DNA from: Candidatus Tokpelaia sp.
GTDB lineage: Bacteria > Pseudomonadota > Alphaproteobacteria > Rhizobiales > Rhizobiaceae
Assembly: GCF_008636115.1 (NCBI RefSeq)
Contig: NZ_QLZD01000033.1
Span: 248,001 to 312,000 of the forward strand
DNA length: 64,000 bases
Reading direction: 5' to 3'
Part shown: in pieces, positions 56,973 through 64,000 of the stretch
Layout: the number at the start of each line of letters is the position of its first letter
How positions within the stretch are numbered: the stretch's first letter is position 1
Translations under genes and position numbers: made by a program
The notes under the pieces: model-generated
The model's input: the letters and a program-made list of their open reading frames with translations, nothing else
Database searches by the model: none
What the model was told of the DNA's origin: nothing

Positions 56973-57920
56973 TCAGGCCAAAAGGCTTGCCAGCGCTTTT
57001 TCTATTTCTCCCGGTGTGCCGACAGCCATTGCAGACAGATCTTGACCGCTGCGCTTTGCCAGACCGGTCAGAACCCGGCCGGCGCCGATTTCATAAATTT
57101 CATGCACATTATGGGCAGCAAACCATTCCATTATTTCCCGCCAGCGCACCAGGCCGGTTATTTGCTCAACCAATAAAGCGGCGATTCTGTCACTATTTGT
57201 TTCAGGCGCCGCCGAAATATTGGCAATAAGCGGCACAGATGGCGGCTTTTTCTCAGCTTTTGCCAGCGATTCTTTCATAATATTGGCGGCCGGCTCCATT
57301 AAAGCCGAATGAAAAGGCCCCGAAACGGGCAATAATAAAGCTCGCCTGGCCCCCTTTTGCTGCGCCCGCAAAACAACCTCTTCTACTGCGCGCTTTGCCC
57401 CCGAAATGACAGTTTGCCCGCCGCCATTATCATTGGCAATCTGGCAAATGCCGAAAAAAGCAACCTCACGGCATAAAGCGGCAATCACTGCATTATCCAG
57501 GCCAATAATCGCCGCCATAGCCCCCTGCCCGGCCGGAACAGCAGCCTGCATGGCATTGCCGCGAATACGCAATAGCCGCGCCGTTTCCGCCACAGAAAAG
57601 GCACCCGCCGCGCATAAAGCCGAATATTCTCCCAAAGAATGACCGGCAACATAAGCGATTTTATCAGCCAGAACCAGCCCCTGTGCTTCCATTATCCGCA
57701 AAACGGCAAGAGAAACAGCCATTAAAGCCGGCTGTGCATTGGCGGTTAAAGTCAGCTCTTCTTCCGGGCCGGTAAATATAATGCTCGAGAGTTTCTGCTT
57801 AAGCGCTTCATCAACTTCCTCAAACACATAACGCGCGGCGGCAAAATTTTCAGCCAGCGCTTTGCCCATACCGACACTCTGACTGCCCTGCCCTGGAAAA
57901 ATAAAAGCTTTTTTTGTCAA
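56973..57920 (-). CDS. fabD: Malonyl-CoA:ACP transacylase
   Basis: Transfers malonyl from CoA to ACP. The 315 residues contain FPGQGSQSVGMG at the start, the nucleophile serine in GHSLGEYSA near residue 95, and the histidine in PVSGPFHSALM. It starts with TTG at 57920, with GGGG ten or so bases upstream. It is the first gene of the fab cluster and lies 84 bases after alaS, on the same strand. Confidence 0.96.
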   Translation of the reverse strand: MTKKAFIFPGQGSQSVGMGKALAENFAAARYVFEEVDEALKQKLSSIIFTGPEEELTLTANAQPALMAVSLAVLRIMEAQGLVLADKIAYVAGHSLGEYSALCAAGAFSVAETARLLRIRGNAMQAAVPAGQGAMAAIIGLDNAVIAALCREVAFFGICQIANDNGGGQTVISGAKRAVEEVVLRAQQKGARRALLLPVSGPFHSALMEPAANIMKESLAKAEKKPPSVPLIANISAAPETNSDRIAALLVEQITGLVRWREIMEWFAAHNVHEIYEIGAGRVLTGLAKRSGQDLSAMAVGTPGEIEKALASLLA

Positions 57921-58004
57921 AAGATCAGCCCCATTTCTTCAAATTTTGCTCTTCTGCCCCGGCTATTTGATCCGTTTCATATTGCCCATCAAACGCAACA
58001 AAGA

Positions 58005-60683
58005 TTAAAGGCTCGCCAGTTTGCGGCGAATAGCGGCAATCGCCTGCTCGGCCTTGTCACCCTGCGGCCCGCCGGCCTGCGCCATATCGGCGCGGCCGCC
58101 GCCACCCGTGCCGCCCAGCGCCGCGGCACCGATACGCACCAGATCCACAGCACTGACAAGTTTCGTCTTATCTTGCGTCACGCCAATAGTCAGGACAGCT
58201 TTTTTATCTTCCGCCAGGCCGATAAAAACCACAATGCCTGATTTTATCTGACTTTTGGCTTGATCTGCCAGCGATTTCAGCTCACGCGACCCCATGCCTG
58301 CCACTATTTTTGCCATAAAGGGCAGGCCGTTAATCATTTCTACTTTTTCTGCATTATCACCGACCCCGCCTAAAGCCAGCTTTTTGCGCGCTTCCTGCAA
58401 ATCTTTTTCCAGCTTGCGGCGCTCTTCCAGCACAACAGCCAAACGCTCCGCCACATTGCGCGGCGCTGTTTTCAGTGCCGCGGCAGCGGCTTGCGCTATT
58501 TCGTCCTGCCCGGCCAAATAGCGGCGCGCCGCCGCCCCGGTCAAAGCCTCAATCCGCCGCTGACCGGCAGCAACCGCCCCCTCAGTGATAATATGCAGCA
58601 GGCCAATATCGCCTGTTTGCCGCACATGGGTGCCGCCACATAATTCTATCGACCATGCCGGCGCCGGTTTAGAGCCCGTTTCCGGCAGCCCCCCTGCTTC
58701 CGCCAGACCCATTGAGACAACCCGCACTTCATCACCATATTTTTCGCCAAACAGCGCCCGCGCGCCCAAAGCACGCGCCTCATCAAGCGCCATAATCCGC
58801 GTCTGCACCGGCGTATTTTGCAGGATAAAGCTATTGGCCAAGGCCTCAATCTCAGTTATTTCCTGCTTTGTCAGCGGTTTAGGGTGCGAAAAATCAAAAC
58901 GCAGACGCTCATCACTGACCAGTGCCCCCTTTTGCGCCACATGATTCCCCAAAACACGGCGCAAAGCCTCATGCAATAAATGCGTGGCCGAATGATTGCG
59001 GCGAACAGCAAGGCGCCGTGGCGCATCAATCGCCAATTCGGCCGTATCTCCGGTTTTTATTGTGCCTTTTGCCACTGTGCCGAAATGAACAATCAGACCG
59101 TCAGCTTTTTTCCGGGTATTTTCTACCTTGAACAGAAAATTTTTGCCTGAAATTGTGCCGGTGTCGCCGATTTGCCCGCCGGATTCCGCATAAAACGGCG
59201 TCTGATTGCATAAAACTGCGGCAGCCTGCCCGGCTTTGACGGAAGCAACTTCCTCCCCGTTGCGCAGCAAAGCCGTTATCGCCGCCTCTGCTTTGTCCGT
59301 ATCATAGCCCAAAAATTCAACAGCGCCCAATTTATCGCGCAGGCCAAACCAGACAGCCTCTGTCGCTGCCTCACCCGAGCCGGCCCAATGACGGCGCGCC
59401 TCAGCTTTTTGCCGGGCCATGGCTTTATCAAAGCCGGCCATATCCACGCCAATATTGCGGCGGCGCAAGGCATCTTGCGTCAAATCCGGCGGAAAACCGT
59501 AAGTATCATAAAGCCGGAAAGCAATATCACCGGCCAGACTGTCACCCGCAGCCAGACCGGCGGACTCATCATCAAGCAGGCTCAAGCCGCGCTCCAAAGT
59601 TTTGCGAAAACGCTTTTCTTCCAGCTGCAAGGTCTCGGCAATCAGCGCCTGCGCCCGAATAAGCTCCGGATAAGCCTGCCCCATTTCCTGCACCAGAACC
59701 GGCAATAACCGCCATAATAGCGGCTCTTTTGCCCCCAATAACTGCGCGTGACGCATAGCGCGCCGCATAATGCGGCGCAAAACATAGCCGCGCCCTTCAT
59801 TGGCAGGCAAAACACCGTCAGCAATCAAAAAAGCGGAAGAACGCAAATGATCGGCAATGACACGGTGACTGGCCTGCCACTCACCGACAGCCTTGACGCC
59901 GGTCGCCTGCTCAGAAGCGTGGATAAGCGCGCGGAACAGATCAATATCATAATTATCATGCACATTTTGCAAAACAGCGGCAATACGCTCCAGCCCCATG
60001 CCGGTATCAATAGAAGGGTGCGGCAGATCGCGCCGCTCACCGGGGGCCACCTGCTCATATTGCATAAAAACGAGATTCCAGATTTCAATAAACCGATCGC
60101 CGTCTTCATCGGCGCTGCCGGGGGGGCCGCCAAAAATTTTATCGCCATGATCATAAAAAATCTCTGAGCACGGACCACATGGGCCGGTATCGCCCATCGC
60201 CCAAAAATTATCCGCAGTGGCAATGCGGATAATTTTATTATCAGGCAGACCGGCAATTTTTTTCCAGAAAGCGGCAGCCTCATCATCTGTATGATAAATA
60301 GTGACCAGCAGCTTTTCCGGCTTCAGTTCAAATTCTTTGGTCAACACATTCCAGGCATGATAAATCGCCTCTTCCTTGAAATAATCACCAAAGGAAAAAT
60401 TGCCGAGCATTTCAAAAAAAGTATGATGGCGCGCCGTATAACCGACATTATCCAAATCATTATGCTTGCCGCCGGCACGCACACATTTTTGCGCCGAAGT
60501 TGCCCGCCTGTAAGGGCGTTTTTCCAAACCGGTAAACACGTTTTTGAACGGCACCATACCGGCATTGGTGAACATCAGGCTTGGATCATTGCGCGGCACC
60601 AGCGGCGCTGAGGGCACAATTTCATGCCCCTGACGGCGAAAATAATCCAGAAAAACAGCGCGAATTTCATTAACGCTTTTCAT
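58005..60683 (-). CDS. alaS: Alanyl-tRNA synthetase
   Basis: The 892-residue protein has the class II catalytic core ([30 protein letters not shown]), the editing domain with the HxxxH zinc motif in [12 protein letters not shown] and CGGTH, and the C-terminal DHHA1-type domain ending in [16 protein letters not shown] at 60683 has AAGG seven bases upstream. recA, its usual upstream neighbour in several proteobacteria, is not here; a divergent yeiH gene is. Confidence 0.97.
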   Translation of the reverse strand: MKSVNEIRAVFLDYFRRQGHEIVPSAPLVPRNDPSLMFTNAGMVPFKNVFTGLEKRPYRRATSAQKCVRAGGKHNDLDNVGYTARHHTFFEMLGNFSFGDYFKEEAIYHAWNVLTKEFELKPEKLLVTIYHTDDEAAAFWKKIAGLPDNKIIRIATADNFWAMGDTGPCGPCSEIFYDHGDKIFGGPPGSADEDGDRFIEIWNLVFMQYEQVAPGERRDLPHPSIDTGMGLERIAAVLQNVHDNYDIDLFRALIHASEQATGVKAVGEWQASHRVIADHLRSSAFLIADGVLPANEGRGYVLRRIMRRAMRHAQLLGAKEPLLWRLLPVLVQEMGQAYPELIRAQALIAETLQLEEKRFRKTLERGLSLLDDESAGLAAGDSLAGDIAFRLYDTYGFPPDLTQDALRRRNIGVDMAGFDKAMARQKAEARRHWAGSGEAATEAVWFGLRDKLGAVEFLGYDTDKAEAAITALLRNGEEVASVKAGQAAAVLCNQTPFYAESGGQIGDTGTISGKNFLFKVENTRKKADGLIVHFGTVAKGTIKTGDTAELAIDAPRRLAVRRNHSATHLLHEALRRVLGNHVAQKGALVSDERLRFDFSHPKPLTKQEITEIEALANSFILQNTPVQTRIMALDEARALGARALFGEKYGDEVRVVSMGLAEAGGLPETGSKPAPAWSIELCGGTHVRQTGDIGLLHIITEGAVAAGQRRIEALTGAAARRYLAGQDEIAQAAAAALKTAPRNVAERLAVVLEERRKLEKDLQEARKKLALGGVGDNAEKVEMINGLPFMAKIVAGMGSRELKSLADQAKSQIKSGIVVFIGLAEDKKAVLTIGVTQDKTKLVSAVDLVRIGAAALGGTGGGGRADMAQAGGPQGDKAEQAIAAIRRKLASL

Positions 60684-60928
60684 CAAAGCACCTTATTTTT
60701 CAACAAAATCTGCCTTTAAATCGCCGCCTGCCGTCTGTGCCAAAGCCGGTTTGCGACCTTGGCCGCAACAGGCCATTTTGGCACAATAACTCTGCTTTTT
60801 TTACGAAAAAAAACGCCCCTCTGCAAGATATTGCTGCAAAACAGTAAAAAAGCTTGAGGAAAACCGCTTTTCAATATTATAAAACTGCCTGATTGGCGCA
60901 ATGATACAGCTCATAAGGAAATCTGATT

Positions 60929-62002
60929 ATGCCTGTTATGCCCGGCCTGCCGCCAAAATACTCTGCCGGCTTTACGGTAGTTTGCGGTATTGTTTTTACG
61001 GCTGTTCTGGCCTGTATCAGCTTTTTTCTGGCACAAATGCCGTTTTTTGCCAAAGCCGGGTTTGGCTCCCTGACTCTTGCCATTATCATCGGCATGCTTG
61101 TCGGTAATACATTTTTTGCCAGGCTCGCCCTTTCAACCGGCCGGGGCGTAGATTTTGCCAAAAACAGATTTTTGCGACTTGGCATTATTTTATATGGTTT
61201 TGGCATAACCTTGCAGGAAATCGGCGCTGTCGGCGGCCGCGGCATTATTATTGACATAATTATGGTAAGCGCCGTGTTTTTCTTCGGCCTGTTGCTGGGG
61301 CCAAAACTGTTTGGGCTGGATAAAGAAAGCAGTATTTTAATCAGCACCGGCAGCGCCATATGCGGAGTGGCAGCGATAATGGCTGTTGAGCCGGTGCTGA
61401 AAACGCCGCCGCCGAAAGTGAGCCTTGCTGTGGCTGCTACCGTGGTTTTCGGCACTATAAGCCTGTTTTTATATCCGTTGCTTTACCCTTATCTGGGTTT
61501 TGATTCCCGGCAATTCGGCATTTATATCGGCTCTACCGTGCATGAAGTGGCGCAAGTTGCGGCCGCAGGCAAAGCGGTGAGTGAAGAAACAGCGGCAAAT
61601 GCCATTATTGTCAAAATGATTCGCGTTATGCTGCTGGTGCCGTTTTTATTGCTTTTATCTGCCTGGCAAGCCAGATGGAGGACAAGAAAAACGGCAAAAG
61701 CGGGTCTGACAGCCGGCGCCAACGAAGGCAACCGAGGCAAAATCCTCATTCCGTGGTTTGCCCTGTTTTTTGTGCTGGCTTCTGTCATTGCTTCATTACA
61801 TATTATGCCGGCTGCTTTACTGCGTTTTTTGCAAATTACCGGCACATTATTATTAACCATGGCCATGGCGGCTTTGGGCCTGCGCACGCATTACAGCTCT
61901 ATTCGCCAGGCGGGAACAAGACCGCTGGCGCTGGCTTTTGCCTTATTTTTGTTTCTGCTTATTGGCGGCGGATTTATCAATTTTATTATTCTGAAACTTT
62001 AA
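60929..62002 (+). CDS. yeiH: YeiH-family putative sulfate exporter (UPF0324)
   Basis: A 357-residue inner-membrane protein with about ten hydrophobic segments. FFARLALSTGRGVDFAKNRFLRLGIILYGF and STGSAICGVAAIMAVEPVL are characteristic, together with STVHEVAQVAAAG. The family is annotated as sulfate or other anion exporters on limited evidence. AAGGAA precedes the ATG at a slightly long spacing. No regulator gene is adjacent. Confidence 0.92.
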   Translation: MPVMPGLPPKYSAGFTVVCGIVFTAVLACISFFLAQMPFFAKAGFGSLTLAIIIGMLVGNTFFARLALSTGRGVDFAKNRFLRLGIILYGFGITLQEIGAVGGRGIIIDIIMVSAVFFFGLLLGPKLFGLDKESSILISTGSAICGVAAIMAVEPVLKTPPPKVSLAVAATVVFGTISLFLYPLLYPYLGFDSRQFGIYIGSTVHEVAQVAAAGKAVSEETAANAIIVKMIRVMLLVPFLLLLSAWQARWRTRKTAKAGLTAGANEGNRGKILIPWFALFFVLASVIASLHIMPAALLRFLQITGTLLLTMAMAALGLRTHYSSIRQAGTRPLALAFALFLFLLIGGGFINFIILKL

Positions 62003-62138
62003 ACTTCTTTATATAAGAATATAGGGAGGCGCTTTAATATGATTGCGGTTATAATCAGCTTCACAGGCTCATTCACCCGCACAATCTCTGCCGCTCTTAT
62101 TATTATGCCTGTTTAAGTTAAGGCGTAAAATACTGCCC

Positions 62139-62807
62139 CTAAAGCATTGCGGCAATGCCCGGCACTATTGGCAAATAGCGCACGGGGAAAAGCTCACTTG
62201 TCTCAAAACGGCTGCCGGTCTTGTGATAACATATCAGCATTTGCTCGCCCTCTGCCGCTCCTATCGGGGCAATCAACAGGCCGTTACCCGCCAGCAGGTC
62301 AATAAAGCGCCGCGGCTCCTGCTCGATAGCCGGCCATAAAATAATGCGGTCAAAAGGCCCGCTATCCTGCCGCTCCTGTAAGGCATCGGCATGGCGCAGG
62401 ATAATATTCCCCCGCCCCAGCGCCAGAAAATTCTGCCGCGCCCGCTCACACAAAGTCTTGTAACGCTCCAGACTTGTCACACGCAAGGCCAGCAGCGCCA
62501 TTAAAGCCGCACTGAAACCGGAGCCTGTCCCCACTTCCAGCACCCGGTGCTTTGGCTCAAGCCGCAAGGCCTGGATAATGCGCAACTGCTCATCAAGCCG
62601 CTCAATATATTCGCCGCATTCTATCGGCAGCACACAATTAGCCAGTGTCAGATTTTTATATTTCGCCTCAACAAAATAATACCGCGGCGTTTTTTCCAGG
62701 GCAGAGAAAAGGCGCGAATCTTCAACCCCTTTAGCGCGCAGGCGCATAAACAGGCTGATAAAAGCCTCCCCCTTTATCTGTTTATCAGCCGGATTTTCTG
62801 CCGCCAT
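62139..62807 (-). CDS. pcm: Protein-L-isoaspartate O-methyltransferase
   Basis: Methylates isoaspartate residues in damaged proteins so that they can be repaired. The 222 residues contain the S-adenosylmethionine motif LEVGTGSGFSAALM near residue 92, preceded by the catalytic-loop region NCVLPIECGEYI, where active enzymes have a Ser/Thr-rich loop. GAGGA precedes the ATG. It lies 80 bases downstream of serS. In relatives surE stands between them. Confidence 0.9.
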   Translation of the reverse strand: MAAENPADKQIKGEAFISLFMRLRAKGVEDSRLFSALEKTPRYYFVEAKYKNLTLANCVLPIECGEYIERLDEQLRIIQALRLEPKHRVLEVGTGSGFSAALMALLALRVTSLERYKTLCERARQNFLALGRGNIILRHADALQERQDSGPFDRIILWPAIEQEPRRFIDLLAGNGLLIAPIGAAEGEQMLICYHKTGSRFETSELFPVRYLPIVPGIAAML

Positions 62808-62886
62808 TCTATATCCTCAAAAACCGGTCAATCCCTGCTTCGGCGGCCAATAACAGGCCGGCGCAGCCGCCGGCCGGGCCGCTCTT

Positions 62887-64000
62887 TTAGCCAATATGAT
62901 CAAGACCGCCCATATAGGGCTGCAAAACCTCAGGAATACTGATAGTGCCGTCCTTTTGCTGATAATTTTCCATTACCGCAATCAGGCAGCGCCCCACCGC
63001 TGTGCCGGAGCCGTTTAGCGTATGGACAAATTGCAGCCCCTTTTCACCCTCGAGCCGATAACGCGCATTCATGCGCCGCGCCTGAAAATCACCGCAATTT
63101 GAGCAACTGGAAATCTCCCTATACTGTTTTTGCCCCGGCAGCCAGACTTCAATATCATAAGTTTTGCGGGCGCTAAAACCCATATCACCGCTGCATAAAA
63201 CCTGAGTGCGGAAAGGCAGGCCCAATTTCTTTAATACCGCCTCAGCGCAATGCGTCATACGCTCATGCTCCGCTGCTGATTCTTCCGCTGTGGTAATGAC
63301 AACCATTTCTACTTTCCAGAACTGGTGCTGGCGCAGCATACCGCGCGTATCACGCCCGGCAGAGCCGGCTTCAGAGCGGAAGCACGGGCCAAGAGCGGCA
63401 AAACGCAAAGGCAAAGCCGCTTTTTCCACAATTTCACCATTGACCAGATTAGTCAGCGGCACTTCGGCTGTCGGGATAAGCCAGCGGCCGTCCAGTGTCT
63501 GAAACAAATCTTCGGCAAATTTGGGTAATTGCGCCGTGCCAAAAACAGCTTCATCACGCACCAGCAGCGGCACTGAGACTTCACAATAGCCATGCTCGCG
63601 CGTGTGCATATCAAGCATAAACTGCCCCAGCGCCCGCTCCATCTGCGCCAAAGCGCCGGACAAAACGGTAAAGCGCGCGCCGGAAAGCCGGGCCGCCCGC
63701 TCAAAATTCATCAGCCCCAGCGCCTCGCCCAGCTCAAAATGCTCTTTTGGCAGAAAGTCAAACTCCGGCAGCCGGCCAAAACGGTGCAATTCCACATTAT
63801 CTTTTTCATCACGCCCGAAAGGCACATCTGCCGCCGGAATATTAGGCAATTCAGCCAAAATCTCGTCAAAAGCGGCGCTTAACCGGCGGTCATCATCTGC
63901 CGCTGCGACCATATCAGTCTTTAAAGCCGCCATTTCCTGCTTTAAAATATCGCCTTGAGCCTGATTGCCGGCCGCCTGAGCGCGACCGATTTCGCCGGAA
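62887..64000 (-). CDS. serS: Seryl-tRNA synthetase (5' part outside the window)
   Basis: The visible part covers 371 codons and continues beyond the right edge; the frame is open through [13 protein letters not shown] at the edge, which belongs to the N-terminal coiled-coil arm. The class II core is complete: [43 protein letters not shown], and [21 protein letters not shown] with the motif 3 arginine. [12 protein letters not shown] is typical of the family. Start cannot be determined here. Confidence 0.96.
   Translation of the reverse strand, partial: SGEIGRAQAAGNQAQGDILKQEMAALKTDMVAAADDDRRLSAAFDEILAELPNIPAADVPFGRDEKDNVELHRFGRLPEFDFLPKEHFELGEALGLMNFERAARLSGARFTVLSGALAQMERALGQFMLDMHTREHGYCEVSVPLLVRDEAVFGTAQLPKFAEDLFQTLDGRWLIPTAEVPLTNLVNGEIVEKAALPLRFAALGPCFRSEAGSAGRDTRGMLRQHQFWKVEMVVITTAEESAAEHERMTHCAEAVLKKLGLPFRTQVLCSGDMGFSARKTYDIEVWLPGQKQYREISSCSNCGDFQARRMNARYRLEGEKGLQFVHTLNGSGTAVGRCLIAVMENYQQKDGTISIPEVLQPYMGGLDHIG

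Overview
The window is a gene-dense chromosomal segment of an alphaproteobacterium, most likely a member of the Hyphomicrobiales (Rhizobiales). This rests on the gene families present (HdaA, a short ETC complex I subunit, DUF3126, a PyrC-like protein without its metal motif beside pyrB, a two-domain cold-shock protein) and on gene orders I know from that order: glpX-recJ, trmJ-murI-rpsD, gatA-gatC-hydrolase-ruvX, pyrB-pyrC'-plsY-dprA-topA-rnr, perM-hdaA and fabD-fabG-acpP-fabF-mltG. Base composition is moderate, with AT-rich intergenic DNA and very frequent GCCGGC. Several conserved blocks have lost members (purS/purQ/purL, surE), which would fit a reduced, perhaps host-associated genome near Bartonellaceae; that placement is inference.

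Layout. 1-9.5 kb: end of rsmA, gmk, lipB, parE, a DUF4209 protein inserted tail-to-tail with parE, recJ, glpX, a small lipoprotein. 9.5-15.2 kb: secreted M15-type peptidase, tRNA-Glu, a RBBP9-like protein lacking its nucleophile serine, a divergent purC, a lipoprotein, bolA-grxD and a Bcr/CflA-type drug exporter. 15.2-19.8 kb: three tandem paralogous amino-acid permeases with homogenised 3' ends. 19.8-29.2 kb: ttcA, rpsD, murI, trmJ, map, radC, DUF3126, cysE, a hydrolase, DUF192 and a double cold-shock protein. 29.5-34.3 kb: gloA, a soluble Hanks-type kinase, gatA, gatC, an UPF0173 hydrolase. 34.4-45.1 kb: ruvX, then pyrB-pyrC'-plsY-dprA, a small opposing gene, topA and rnr.

45.2-54.1 kb is the most disturbed part. 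It has a broken DUF4145 gene, tRNA-Arg, an ETC complex I subunit, tRNA-Pro, hdaA-perM, a decayed tyrosine integrase next to tRNA-Thr, mltG, a fused nucleotidyltransferase-HEPN protein, a phage-type HTH regulator, a two-copy direct repeat and a second, degenerate copy of the fabF 3' end. 54.1-64 kb returns to core genes: fabF, acpP, fabG, fabD, alaS, a YeiH-type exporter, pcm and serS, which runs off the right edge.

Most genes are housekeeping: type II fatty-acid synthesis and phospholipid acylation, pyrimidine synthesis, DNA topology and repair, translation and RNA decay. The accessory material consists mainly of HEPN-type proteins (DUF4209, DUF4145 remnant, nucleotidyltransferase-HEPN), the kinase and mobile-element debris. 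No CRISPR array, rRNA or intact insertion sequence was seen.
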